Shown here one piece after another: positions 8,796 through 17,498 of a stretch of DNA of 64,000 bases. Position numbers and translations under genes: made by a program. The stretch lies in assembly GCF_001447355.1 (NCBI RefSeq), contig NZ_JXBW01000007.1:91611-155610 (forward strand), written 5' to 3'. Position 1 is the stretch's first letter, and each line of letters opens with the position of its first letter. The stretch is from Alicyclobacillus tolerans (lineage in GTDB: Bacteria > Bacillota > Bacilli > Alicyclobacillales > Alicyclobacillaceae). A model generated the notes under the pieces. The model made no database searches, was not told the DNA's origin, and saw only the letters and a program-made list of their open reading frames with translations.

Positions 8796-10207
8796 AACAA
8801 TTGCCTCGCCACGTGTACACCGCTACTCGCGGCCTGTGAAATTCCCCTGGAAATACCCGGGCCATCCCCCGCACAATACAAGCCATCGATGTGCGTCTGG
8901 AGATCCTTTCCAACTTCCGCGCGTGCCGCGTAAAACTTTGCTTCGACCCCGTAGAACAAGGTGTGATCGCTCGCAATACCCGGGGTTACCTTGTCGAGTG
9001 CCTCAATCATCTCTTGCAGCGCCAACATGGTCTTATACGGCAGAACGAGGCCGAGATCACCCGGTACCGCTTCCTTCAGAGTCGGTTCGACGAAGCCCTC
9101 CCTAATGCGTTGCTCTGTGCTGCGGCGCCCTTTGCGAAGATCGCCATACTTCTGAACGATGATTGAGCCGTTGGAAAGTTCGTTCGCTTGACGACAGATG
9201 CTTTTCGCAAATTCGTTCGGTCGATCGAATGGTTCGGTGAAGCGATGGCTGACCAACAGCGCAAAGTTGGTATTGTGGGAGCCGAGTGCCGGATCGTGAT
9301 ATGCGTGACCATTTGCCGCCATGACACCCGTGTGGTTTTCAACGACGACGTGGCCCGACGGGTTGCTACAGAACGTGCGCACCATAAGACCTGTTGCCGG
9401 CGATTGATAAAGAAACTTCCCTTCGTAGAGATGGTCGTTGATCTCTTGCATGACAACGTTGCTCGTCTCCACACGAACACCGATGTCCACCTGATTGTTG
9501 GTCATCCGCAGTTTGTGGCGCCGGAACAAATCGGACAACCAGGTCGCACCGTCTCGTCCTGGTGCGAGAAGAACGAACTTTGCGCGAACTTGCTCGCCTC
9601 CGCGCAGGACGACCCCAGCAATCCGCTCGTCCTCGACAAGCAAATCTTCCACAAATGTGCGGAAGCGAAGATCGATATGTTTTGCGAGGTAATCGAAAAT
9701 CGAGTTCATCAATTCGAGATTCATGTCTGTCCCAATGTGGCGCACCCGTGCGCGCAACAACTTCAGCCCTGCAGCCATGGCCCGCCGCTCAATGGCCGCA
9801 ACTGCCGGCGTTGAGGGATCCGTGATGACATCTGGGGCACCATGCTTCAAGTTGATGGCATCGACGTACTCGATCAGCGATAAAACTTCGGATGATGGCA
9901 GGTATTCTGTGAGGTATCCGCCAAATTCGGCCGTGATGTTGAACTTCCCATCGCTAAAGCTGCCTGCGCCACCCGCGCCATTGATGACGCCACATGCTGG
10001 CCAACAACTTGCATAAGTCTTGATTTTGTTCGCAGGTGGGCACTTGTCGATACGGCCTTCCATAATCGGACAATGCCTGTACTTCGCCTCGACGCCTTTA
10101 TCAATCATCAGCACCTTTGCCCGGGGCGCCTTTTCCGCCAACTCGTATGCCGCGTAGATACCCGCAGGCCCAGCACCAACGATAATCACGTCATAGTTAT
10201 CCGCCAC
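8783..10207 (-). CDS. FAD-dependent dehydrogenase, COG2509 type
   Basis: 474-residue flavoprotein. The N-terminus holds the dinucleotide-binding motif DVIIVGAGPAGIYAAYEL (residues 6-23), followed by the family-typical Cys-rich stretch RHCPIMEGRIDKCPP and ASCWPACG and the GGAGSFSDGKFN segment; the C-terminus has the second FAD contact GLYCAGDGPGISRGI. This matches the uncharacterised FAD-dependent dehydrogenases of COG2509 (distant relatives of geranylgeranyl reductase/GltD folds); substrate unknown. The GTG start follows AACAGGAGGAATTTGA. A pair of inverted CCGAAC boxes resembling PurR sites is upstream, suggesting purine-linked regulation. Confidence 0.85.
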   Translation of the reverse strand: MADNYDVIIVGAGPAGIYAAYELAEKAPRAKVLMIDKGVEAKYRHCPIMEGRIDKCPPANKIKTYASCWPACGVINGAGGAGSFSDGKFNITAEFGGYLTEYLPSSEVLSLIEYVDAINLKHGAPDVITDPSTPAVAAIERRAMAAGLKLLRARVRHIGTDMNLELMNSIFDYLAKHIDLRFRTFVEDLLVEDERIAGVVLRGGEQVRAKFVLLAPGRDGATWLSDLFRRHKLRMTNNQVDIGVRVETSNVVMQEINDHLYEGKFLYQSPATGLMVRTFCSNPSGHVVVENHTGVMAANGHAYHDPALGSHNTNFALLVSHRFTEPFDRPNEFAKSICRQANELSNGSIIVQKYGDLRKGRRSTEQRIREGFVEPTLKEAVPGDLGLVLPYKTMLALQEMIEALDKVTPGIASDHTLFYGVEAKFYAARAEVGKDLQTHIDGLYCAGDGPGISRGISQAASSGVHVARQLLGRL

Positions 10208-10254
10208 TCAAATTCCTCCTGTTCGGCGGCTGATCGTCCGCAGTGAACAAATGA

Positions 10255-10298
10255 AAACCCGAACATTGATGTTAAACACAATAACATTGTTCGGATGA
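10255..10298. promoter_or_regulatory. Inverted pair of PurBox-like elements
   Basis: CCGAACATT (10259-10267) and ATTGTTCGG (10286-10294) are inverted CCGAACWWT cores separated by 18 bp. The first agrees with the Bacillus PurBox AWWWCCGAACWWT at 12 of 13 positions, the second only in its core. B. subtilis PurR binds two oppositely oriented boxes about 16-17 bp apart. It lies upstream of the leftward FAD dehydrogenase gene. The regulator assignment is inferred. Confidence 0.45.
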
Positions 10299-10353
10299 AT
10301 GACCTTCGTCATTATAGCGGTTACAGCGCTAAGGTCAAGAGGGCCAATGTGGT

Positions 10354-10382
10354 TTGACAATCGAACATACGTTCTGTATAGT
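10354..10382 (+). promoter_or_regulatory. SigmaA promoter with embedded LexA (DinR) box
   Basis: TTGACA (10354-10359), 17-bp spacer, TATAGT (10377-10382). The spacer contains CGAACATACGTTCT (10362-10375), a match to the Firmicute LexA core GAAC-N4-GTTC. A repressor there would block RNA polymerase, so the DUF4406 gene 34 nt downstream should be SOS-induced. Confidence 0.8.
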
Positions 10383-10415
10383 GGCTTTCATCCACTGTAG
10401 CGGAGGTCATGTAGG

Positions 10416-10769
10416 ATGCGGAGAGTGTACATATCTGGACCCATGACAGGTTTGCCCGACTTGAATCGTCCAGCATTTCTGGAGGCGGCCAAAAAACTGC
10501 GCAGTTACGGCCACGAGGTCATCAATCCCGCCGAGGTGTGTGGCTCTGACGAATCGTGGCCGAGTGCAATGCGCAAGGACATCCGTCTGCTGATGGATGC
10601 CGATTGCATCGTTACGTTGCCCGGTTGGGAACATTCGCGTGGTGCACGGCTTGAAGTGTATGTGGCGAGCCAACTCGAGATGCCAGTCTACTCGATGTCG
10701 ACATTCTTGCGCCTTTGTACACACGCCATTGAGGATGTTGGCGTGCGCCAGCTTGCACTGGATTTATAA
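10416..10769 (+). CDS. DUF4406 family protein (nucleoside deoxyribosyltransferase-like fold), SOS-controlled
   Basis: 117 residues beginning MRRVYISGPMTGLPD. The YISGPMTG motif, the GHEVINPAE segment, the acidic RKDIRLLMDADCIVTLPGWEHS block and the SRGARLEVYVASQL end (G-A-x-x-E-x-x-x-A) are those of DUF4406, related to nucleoside 2-deoxyribosyltransferases and common in phages. The Glu of ARLEVYVA corresponds to the position of the catalytic Glu in deoxyribosyltransferases, so nucleotide or nucleoside hydrolysis/transfer is possible but unproven. GGAGGT sits 8 nt before ATG. Single-gene unit driven by the LexA-box promoter and facing the thymidine kinase gene, whose end is 25 nt away. Confidence 0.85.
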   Translation: MRRVYISGPMTGLPDLNRPAFLEAAKKLRSYGHEVINPAEVCGSDESWPSAMRKDIRLLMDADCIVTLPGWEHSRGARLEVYVASQLEMPVYSMSTFLRLCTHAIEDVGVRQLALDL

Positions 10770-10794
10770 GGGGAGATTTGCGAGCAGGATTGGA

Positions 10795-11391
10795 TTAGAA
10801 GTTAGGGGTACGCATCAACCCGCCGACGTCGGGATGAAAGTAATGTTTGCGCCAGACGGATTTGTACAAATCGTTGCCGCCAACCTCGATTTGTTCGCCC
10901 GCATACACCGGCTTGCCGTCTTTGACTTTTAAAATCATCGTCGCTTTGCGGTCACACCCAGGATTCGCGCAAATAGTCTTGATTTCTTCAATGCGGTCGG
11001 CCCATAAAATGGCCGCTTCACTGCCTTCAAACAACTGATTGCGATAATCTTTCAACAAGCCGTACGCGATGACAGGAATGTCAAGATCGTCCGCGATACG
11101 AGCCAATTGGCGGACGTGGTACGCACGCAAAAACTGCACTTCGTCGACGAGAACACAGTCGGCAGGATCGCCCTTGACGATTTCATACAGGTTGGTACCG
11201 TCATCGACGACAATGGCCTGCTTCGCAATGCCGACGCGCGACGCAATCACGCCTCGGCCGTAGCGGTCGTCCACGGCCGGCGTGAACAATGTCACGCGCT
11301 TCCCCTGTTCCTCGTAACTGTGCGCGACGGTCAACAATTGAATCGATTTACTCGCATTCATCTGCCCAAACCGATAATACAATTTGGCCAA
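10795..11391 (-). CDS. tdk: Thymidine kinase, type II
   Basis: 198-residue salvage enzyme phosphorylating thymidine to dTMP with ATP. P-loop region FGQMNASKSIQLL (residues 8-20) carries Ser in place of the usual Gly before Lys-Ser. The Walker B/lid region DCVLVDEVQFL, the catalytic-Glu context DEVQF, and the thymidine-binding loop PVYAGEQIEVGG are present. Zinc site: CANPGC (two Cys) is kept, the third position is Trp in KSVWRKHY and the fourth may be His, so the zinc finger is altered. TTG start with AAAAGGAG upstream, 10-nt spacing. Confidence 0.93.
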   Translation of the reverse strand: MAKLYYRFGQMNASKSIQLLTVAHSYEEQGKRVTLFTPAVDDRYGRGVIASRVGIAKQAIVVDDGTNLYEIVKGDPADCVLVDEVQFLRAYHVRQLARIADDLDIPVIAYGLLKDYRNQLFEGSEAAILWADRIEEIKTICANPGCDRKATMILKVKDGKPVYAGEQIEVGGNDLYKSVWRKHYFHPDVGGLMRTPNF

Positions 11392-11417
11392 GTTACAAGA
11401 TCTCCTTTTATTTCAAA

Positions 11418-12356
11418 CTACACAGTATCCGCTAATGCAATCCAATCGTCCGGACGGATATTCGCCAGCTCAAGGGATAACTCCCAAAGCCTTTTGGCGG
11501 CATCGACATCGTATGACGCATCGCTCGAGCGAACAATGCCTGGGTAACCACGCATACCGCCCACAGGACCGATGTATTCGCCACCAATCAAATCCGGGTG
11601 CGTCGCCGCGTACAGCGTCGGCAAGGCCCCCATCTCACTCGGTTGGGCAAAGCGATTCACCCACCGCGCAAACGGCCGAACCCATGTGGACTTTGCAAAC
11701 ATGCCATTGTCGAGCAACGATGTCGCCGCGAAACCTGGATGCGCAGCGATGCTTTGTAGCGCCAATCCCCGGCTTTGCACGCGCCGTTGCAACTCGTAGG
11801 CAAACAACAGATTCGCCAACTTGCTTTGCGAATAACTGGAAAACCGACGATACCTTCCATCTCCACGAAGGTACGGAATATCTAAGGCTTTAGCCATTGT
11901 GTGCGCCATGCTACTCACCGTGACAACACGTGCACCCCGCCCCTTACAAAGCGTCGGTAAAAGGCGCAACGTGAGTGCGAAATGTCCGATATGGTTCGTG
12001 CCAAATTGCAGTTCCAAACCTTGCTGCGTCCTTTGATAAGAAGGCGCCATGACACCGGCATTATTTACAAGCAGGTTAACCTTTCGTTCCCGCTCCATCA
12101 CTTCATCGGCAAATGCCTGCACCGATGACAAATCGGCGAGATCGATCCGCATGACGGCCACGTCCGCCTGTGGGACCTCCGCAAGGATGCGATTCTTGGC
12201 TGCTGCTCCACGCTCTACACTGCGCACGGCCAAAATGACCCTCGCGTGCCGCGCTGCTAAGGCCTTCGCCGCTTCCCAGCCGATGCCGCTGTTTGCGCCC
12301 GTCACAATCGCGGTCATCCCCCGCAAGCTGGGCATGTTGTCTATCGTCCAGTCCAT
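11418..12356 (-). CDS. Short-chain dehydrogenase/reductase (retinol dehydrogenase-like)
   Basis: 312-residue NAD(P)-dependent SDR. Cofactor motif VTGANSGIGWEAA (about residues 17-29), structural VNNAGVM, and active-site Tyr/Lys in SYSQSKLANLLFAY are all present, with the catalytic Ser in VSSMAH. The extended C-terminal region and YSQSKLANL wording match the retinol dehydrogenase/protochlorophyllide reductase-like SDR branch; substrate not predictable. ATG at 12356 has AGGAGGGCCGCC in front, so the 14 extra upstream residues are dropped. It follows no operon partner except tdk, 26 nt downstream. Confidence 0.88.
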   Translation of the reverse strand: MDWTIDNMPSLRGMTAIVTGANSGIGWEAAKALAARHARVILAVRSVERGAAAKNRILAEVPQADVAVMRIDLADLSSVQAFADEVMERERKVNLLVNNAGVMAPSYQRTQQGLELQFGTNHIGHFALTLRLLPTLCKGRGARVVTVSSMAHTMAKALDIPYLRGDGRYRRFSSYSQSKLANLLFAYELQRRVQSRGLALQSIAAHPGFAATSLLDNGMFAKSTWVRPFARWVNRFAQPSEMGALPTLYAATHPDLIGGEYIGPVGGMRGYPGIVRSSDASYDVDAAKRLWELSLELANIRPDDWIALADTV

Positions 12357-12517
12357 GGCGGCCCTCCTACCCTCACCGGCAGTTTGGCAAATCACCATCT
12401 TATACTACTGCAATCCACTCCTGACGGATAGACTGGAAAATGAACACCCATGCATACCAGCACAATCCGCGCTACAATGGCGACTGTCTATGCAAGACCT
12501 AGAAAGGAAGAATTGCC

Positions 12518-13645
12518 GTGCACGATTGGTTGACCATCGTTCTCGTTGCATGCGTCATCATCTCAGCGCTCCTCGGCTTCGCACGCGGTTTTACTCGCGA
12601 ACTGCGAACGACCATCGCGCAGGTCATGAACATCGCCGTCGCCTGCTTGTCGGGTTGGCTCGCCTGGCGCCTTAGCGCATACATCCGACACTGGATGACA
12701 CATCCGGAGGGCATGGTTCACTTGCCACAATGGCTCACACACCTCGCCACAGCTTGGCAACAGGCACCGCGCGTCGGCAACCTAATCTGTTTTGCCGTAC
12801 TCTACCTCATTCTATCTAATTTGCTCATGACGATGGTGCGTCCCCTATGGGGCATCACCTTTTCCATATCCCAACGCAAACCGGACATCTTCGTACGCAT
12901 GGGTGGCGGCGGCGTGGGCGCCATCGCGGGTTCGCTTCGTGCAGCAGCGCTAGGCGCATGCATTTTTCTTGCAAACCAATACTTGTCGCTACCCGCTCTG
13001 GTGCGAGCAGCAAACGCTTCGACACCCTACACCATGCTTGAACGCGATGTCTACAAACCGTGGTTACAACCGTTTGCCACTCGCGAGTTGCCCGTGCTTG
13101 CGCAAGGCGCTCTGCATCCCATCGCCCAAAACATTTCGCTGTTTGCGATCCCGACTCCAGGCTCCTCCTCGGAGACTGGCATCCTGATTGTGCCAAAGCC
13201 AGTTGCCGAAAAAGCCTTGCAGATCACGAAAGGCGATTCGACGCCGGAACAAAAGGCCAAGGCATTGTACGAATGGGAAATTCACCACATCTCATACAAC
13301 TGGGCCAAATACGACGACTATGTGTATCACGGTAAATGGGATGCACAATCGCCGTTGCAGACTCTGAAAACCGGCAAAGGTGTATGTGCCGATTTTGCCC
13401 TGTTGTATGCGGATATGGCCCACGCCTGTGGACTTACTGTGCGCATCGACGAGGGCTTAGGTGGTACCGCGGGTGACGAAGGCAGCCATGCCTGGAATGA
13501 GGTTTACCTTCCAGCAGAGCATCGCTGGATCCTCATCGACACCACCTGGGGATCAGAGCAAGATGACTGGTTCAACGTACCGCCTGCACAGTTTGACCAA
13601 ACCCATCAAACCGAGACGTCTATCACCTTTTATGCCTCACCTTGA
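12518..13645 (+). CDS. Membrane protein: CvpA-like domain fused to a transglutaminase-like domain
   Basis: 375 residues. The first ~170 look like a CvpA (colicin V production) membrane domain: several hydrophobic helices, GFARGFTRELRTTIAQV after the first helix, and the Gly-rich MGGGGVGAIAGSLRAAALG. Residues ~225-375 form a transglutaminase-like cysteine-protease fold with a complete triad: Cys in GKGVCADFALLYADMA, His in GSHAWNEVYLP and Asp in WILIDTTWGSE. The catalytic domain is probably extracytoplasmic, but topology is inferred. GTG start after GAAAGGAAG. The end overlaps the convergent histidine kinase gene by 16 nt. Possible roles are cell-wall or spore-coat peptide processing; none is shown. 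Confidence 0.85.
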   Translation: MHDWLTIVLVACVIISALLGFARGFTRELRTTIAQVMNIAVACLSGWLAWRLSAYIRHWMTHPEGMVHLPQWLTHLATAWQQAPRVGNLICFAVLYLILSNLLMTMVRPLWGITFSISQRKPDIFVRMGGGGVGAIAGSLRAAALGACIFLANQYLSLPALVRAANASTPYTMLERDVYKPWLQPFATRELPVLAQGALHPIAQNISLFAIPTPGSSSETGILIVPKPVAEKALQITKGDSTPEQKAKALYEWEIHHISYNWAKYDDYVYHGKWDAQSPLQTLKTGKGVCADFALLYADMAHACGLTVRIDEGLGGTAGDEGSHAWNEVYLPAEHRWILIDTTWGSEQDDWFNVPPAQFDQTHQTETSITFYASP

Positions 13646-15579
13646 ATGGCCCTATCAATCAGCGGCAGGCACATCCGCATGCGCGTGCCGCCAGGGCCGC
13701 TGTCAACCACTTCTATCGTACCTCCGTGCGCAATGGCAACCAAACCACTAAAGGTTAAGCCAAGACCAAGGCCGTTTTTCTTCGTAGAACTATAGGGCAT
13801 GAAAATAGTATCCCAACGCTCCTTCGGAATGCCCACCCCGGTATCGACAAGATCCACTCGCAACTGTTCCCCTTCGCCCTTCGTTTCCAGCCGCACTTGC
13901 CGTACCGGCGCCGATTCCGGTATCGCATCCATCGCGTTTTTCAGCAAATTGACAATGGCTGCAAACACCTTATCTGCGTCAACCTCTAGCTCGACCTTTG
14001 CCATGGCTGTGCCGTCATCGAAAACCAACTGGATGTGTTTACTTTCCATCATCGGTCGACACAACCCGGCTGCCTCCCTTGTAATGGCAAAGACGTCCGC
14101 ACGTTTGACAGACAGCCGACCATGCTTAAGGAAGTTTGTAAACTCACGAGAAACGCGGTTTGCATATGCAGAAGCCGAATGCATGCGGTCGAGAATTTCC
14201 ACCGCCTTGCTATTCAAGCCTGGTTGCACACGCGGTAAGAGTTCCGACATCTGGCGGATTGCCGCCAATGGGGTACCCAACTCGTGCACCAACGCATGGG
14301 TGGCCATCACGAGATAATTCATGCCCTTGCCGCGCTCGCGCAGCGAAAGTTCACGCAGATAATCAACCAATTTGCGCGACATTTCATTGACGTGATCGGC
14401 CAATACGCCGATTTCGTCCGAGCGGCGGACCTGAAGCTGCGCCTCGAAGTTGCGATCCGCAATCTCATCCACAGCCTTTGTAATCCGGCGCAGCGGCTTG
14501 GCAATCAGATCCGCCCCTAAGTAGCTGAGCAGCGCAGTCGCGACAAGCAATATCGCAGAAACGATGACCAGGTTGTGGATAAGAAGTGTCAAAGTGCTGC
14601 TGATGGCACGATAATCAGTGACCACTTTGACGACGTAGCGCGTACCACGGACGCTCTGTGGAATAAATGTCTTTAGCACTTTGCGCCCGGATACATGATC
14701 GATCACGCTCACCGTCCGATTCGACGTGAGGGCTTCGTTTTTTGCTTTCACGTCAACGGCTGGGTTGCGATATTTGTACTCGCCGTACATCACCGGCTCA
14801 TTGGCAACGTCGACCCAAGAGGTGCCATGGTAAGAATAGCGAATCGGTGCTTGCCCGAACGTTCGATTCAATACGGCAATACTAAGAACGTCCGAATCGG
14901 CGGCCTGAATATGGCGAATTGCCGTATTCACGCCAACGTCCTGTTCGTAACCGGGAATCGACGTCGAGACATAGAACGGATCGATAATGTAGTCGGTACG
15001 CCCGTCGTAATAGTACCCCCACTTATCGACTTTTGAAGGGTCCGATGTGGCATTGGAGAACGGTCCTGACCAGTAATTCTGCTCCGCCATGCCATAGGTG
15101 GATGCCTGTGGACGCCCGGCCAAAAGATCGCGAAAGGCGATGTACCATTTGCCCATGCCCTTTGTCGAGAGGCCAATTTCGCGGGGATCTGTGGACCGAA
15201 CACCGACGATGTCGTCGGCGGTCGGCTGAAACAAGGTGATACCACTGACTCCCAACTGCGCCGCGATCCGCTTTAGCTGGCTGTTGGTGACGTCTTCCAC
15301 ACGTGGCGGTAGCTGTTCCTCAATGGCGATGGAAGCGATGCGCAATTCATTGCCAAGCAAATTGTCGCTATACGCCTCGCCTGTCCGCGAGGCAGCAATC
15401 TCAAGGTCAATTTGTTGCGCGAGTAATTCCGTCTGTTTCACCGCGTTGTTCAACAACTGTGCTCGCGTCGTACTATAAAATAACGTGTCACTGAGAAGCG
15501 CGATGAGCAACATGGCACCAAACAGGATGGCCATGATTTTATACCGCAAAGAAAAGCGGACACGAGTCCGACGTTCCAC
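13630..15579 (-). CDS. Membrane sensor histidine kinase (orphan)
   Basis: About 649 residues. First membrane helix at ~16-36, a ~300-residue extracytoplasmic sensor resembling a double-Cache region (contains WYIAFRDLLAGRP and YYYDGRTDYIIDPFY), a second helix (LVIVSAILLVATALL), HAMP (KPLRRITKAVDEIA), a dimerisation/phosphoacceptor segment with His in HALVHELGTPLAAIRQMSE, then HATPase with N-box NLLKNAMDAI, G1 DTGVGIP and G2 GLGLGLTF. The H-box HELGTP is a variant of HExxTP. GTG at 15579 is taken because GGAGGG lies upstream; ATG at 15615 has no ribosome site. No response regulator gene adjoins, so its partner is elsewhere. Confidence 0.9.
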   Translation of the reverse strand: MERRTRVRFSLRYKIMAILFGAMLLIALLSDTLFYSTTRAQLLNNAVKQTELLAQQIDLEIAASRTGEAYSDNLLGNELRIASIAIEEQLPPRVEDVTNSQLKRIAAQLGVSGITLFQPTADDIVGVRSTDPREIGLSTKGMGKWYIAFRDLLAGRPQASTYGMAEQNYWSGPFSNATSDPSKVDKWGYYYDGRTDYIIDPFYVSTSIPGYEQDVGVNTAIRHIQAADSDVLSIAVLNRTFGQAPIRYSYHGTSWVDVANEPVMYGEYKYRNPAVDVKAKNEALTSNRTVSVIDHVSGRKVLKTFIPQSVRGTRYVVKVVTDYRAISSTLTLLIHNLVIVSAILLVATALLSYLGADLIAKPLRRITKAVDEIADRNFEAQLQVRRSDEIGVLADHVNEMSRKLVDYLRELSLRERGKGMNYLVMATHALVHELGTPLAAIRQMSELLPRVQPGLNSKAVEILDRMHSASAYANRVSREFTNFLKHGRLSVKRADVFAITREAAGLCRPMMESKHIQLVFDDGTAMAKVELEVDADKVFAAIVNLLKNAMDAIPESAPVRQVRLETKGEGEQLRVDLVDTGVGIPKERWDTIFMPYSSTKKNGLGLGLTFSGLVAIAHGGTIEVVDSGPGGTRMRMCLPLIDRAIQGEA

Positions 15580-15645
15580 GTGATCCCCAACTCCCTCCGT
15601 ACCTGCCCATAGCATAGCAGGCTCGATTGGGATCTGTGGACTCTA

Positions 15646-17391
15646 TTATTTACTGGGTGTAGAACCTACTGGAAGCCACTTCAAAATATCATGAAGACTC
15701 AATGGCCGGCTAAATCGGTAACCTTGGAAGACGTCACAGCCGCGCTCGCGCAGCCAGGTATAGTGCAAATCCGTCTCGACGCCTTCGGCAACCACGATGG
15801 CACCGAGGTGATGAGCGAGGTCAATGATGCTAGAAACAATGATTTCGCATTTGGGATCTATCCCGATGCCGCGCACAAACGACTGGTCAATTTTTAGGAT
15901 ATCCGGGGCGAGATCGCGAAAATAGCGAAATGACGAATAGCCTGTACCAAAATCGTCAATGGCCAGCCGGTGTCCACTATCTTGGAGCGACTGTAGCACG
16001 GATAGACGCCGCCCAGAGTCGGCGAAAACGCTTTCTGTCACCTCGAATACGATCCGCCGCGGCGGTATTCCATAGTTGCCCAGCACGGCTTGAACATTTC
16101 GTAAAAAGTCGGGATGATCCAATTGGCGTACAGAGCAGTTCACAGAAATAGGGATGTTCGCCATGGCGAGTACGTCGTTGTGCACCAAATCGCGGCAGAC
16201 GACACCCAAGACCCGTAAACCGAGTTTGTGGATGAGGCCGAGTTCTTCTGCAATAGGAATAAACGTGCCCGGCGAGCACGGAAATCTCGGTTCATGCCAG
16301 CGTGCCAAGGCTTCAGCGCCGACGATACGCCCGGTAGCGTCAACCTTGGGCTGATACGCCACGCCAATTTGCCCTTTATCGAGGGCTTCCATCAGTCGAA
16401 AATACAGCGCATGCTTCTCCTCCATGCCGCGCTTCAAGCTCGGTGTATACCATGTGCTGTTCAGCGACGCTTCTCCCGCGCTATGCAGGGCAAGTAACGA
16501 CTGATGTAAAAGTTCGACAAAAGCTACTTTCGTCCCATCCTCCGATTCATCAGGAACAGCGACGCCAAATCTGGCCTGCAGGCGAAAGTTAAACTCTCTG
16601 ACGCGTATGGGCTGCTCGACTAGGAAAGTAAGAAAGTTAAGGACCGTTGGGTCAATCGTTCCCGTTCGCAGCGCCACGACAAATTCGTCTGCTGCCACAC
16701 GTGCGACGTACGACTTAGGTAGTGCCCTTTGCACGCGCATTAAAAGATTGGTGAAGGCCTCGTTCATGACCTCGTCTCCGTAACTATCCCGAAGACCGAT
16801 GAACTTGTTCAACCCAACCGCCACGACTGCGATCTGAGCACCCTTTTGGCTTTGCAACGACATAAGCTTAGCGTGCAACCAATGCTCGTTTGGAAAGCCT
16901 GTCCCACTGTCGAAGTATGAGCGATCCATCAACTTGCGCCATGCACCCATGCGTTCGCCATACGGCCTACAGGTGAACATCCAAAAGTGCTTGTCGCCGA
17001 CAGTGAATGGGTTCGCTGCAACTTCAAACGACACCGCACTTCCATCCCTGTGCACGTACGGCATTTCGACAGGCAGAGACACCTCGCCCTGCTTGCAGAT
17101 CTCGCTTACAATGTGGTGTCCATCTGGATGTACGATGCATAAGCCACTTTGCCCAAGAAGTTCAAGCGGCTCATAGCCCAATTCCCGGCACAGCACATCA
17201 TTCACGGCGGCAATCGACAGCAGGCGGCCAGATCCGTCTTCAATGCATACGTATACCGCCTCTGGCAGATACCGAATTATGCAGTGTGCACTCAAAATTT
17301 CTCTAAACCCCTGATGCGTATAAAACGTACCATCTTGCCGAACCCGAAACGAATCCATGGTTCGCGCATCGCCGGTGCGCTGTTGCGTCAT
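15646..17391 (-). CDS. PAS-GGDEF-EAL protein, probable c-di-GMP phosphodiesterase
   Basis: 581 residues without membrane segments. PAS-like region ~40-140 (VNDVLCRELGYEPLELLGQ, PYVHRDGSAVSFE), GGDEF-like domain ~165-315 and EAL domain ~330-570. The GGDEF signature is degenerate (RVAADEFVVAL), so cyclase activity is unlikely. The EAL domain looks complete: GAEALARW, SVNCS, EVTESVF, IDDFGTGYSSF, LKIDQSFV and VVAEGVET carry the usual metal-binding and catalytic residues. Cytoplasmic hydrolysis of c-di-GMP is therefore the likely activity. ATG at 17391 has GGGAGGAACGTT. It is 107 nt downstream of the HTH-guanylate kinase gene on the same strand. Confidence 0.88.
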   Translation of the reverse strand: MTQQRTGDARTMDSFRVRQDGTFYTHQGFREILSAHCIIRYLPEAVYVCIEDGSGRLLSIAAVNDVLCRELGYEPLELLGQSGLCIVHPDGHHIVSEICKQGEVSLPVEMPYVHRDGSAVSFEVAANPFTVGDKHFWMFTCRPYGERMGAWRKLMDRSYFDSGTGFPNEHWLHAKLMSLQSQKGAQIAVVAVGLNKFIGLRDSYGDEVMNEAFTNLLMRVQRALPKSYVARVAADEFVVALRTGTIDPTVLNFLTFLVEQPIRVREFNFRLQARFGVAVPDESEDGTKVAFVELLHQSLLALHSAGEASLNSTWYTPSLKRGMEEKHALYFRLMEALDKGQIGVAYQPKVDATGRIVGAEALARWHEPRFPCSPGTFIPIAEELGLIHKLGLRVLGVVCRDLVHNDVLAMANIPISVNCSVRQLDHPDFLRNVQAVLGNYGIPPRRIVFEVTESVFADSGRRLSVLQSLQDSGHRLAIDDFGTGYSSFRYFRDLAPDILKIDQSFVRGIGIDPKCEIIVSSIIDLAHHLGAIVVAEGVETDLHYTWLRERGCDVFQGYRFSRPLSLHDILKWLPVGSTPSK

Positions 17392-17498
17392 AACGTTCCT
17401 CCCAAGGAGATCCGTCATCAGTTCCACTCGTCAACCCTTTCGACACAGTTCGAGCAACTTCCTCTCTCGACACTCTGCGATCGCGGGAAAAAGAACGT

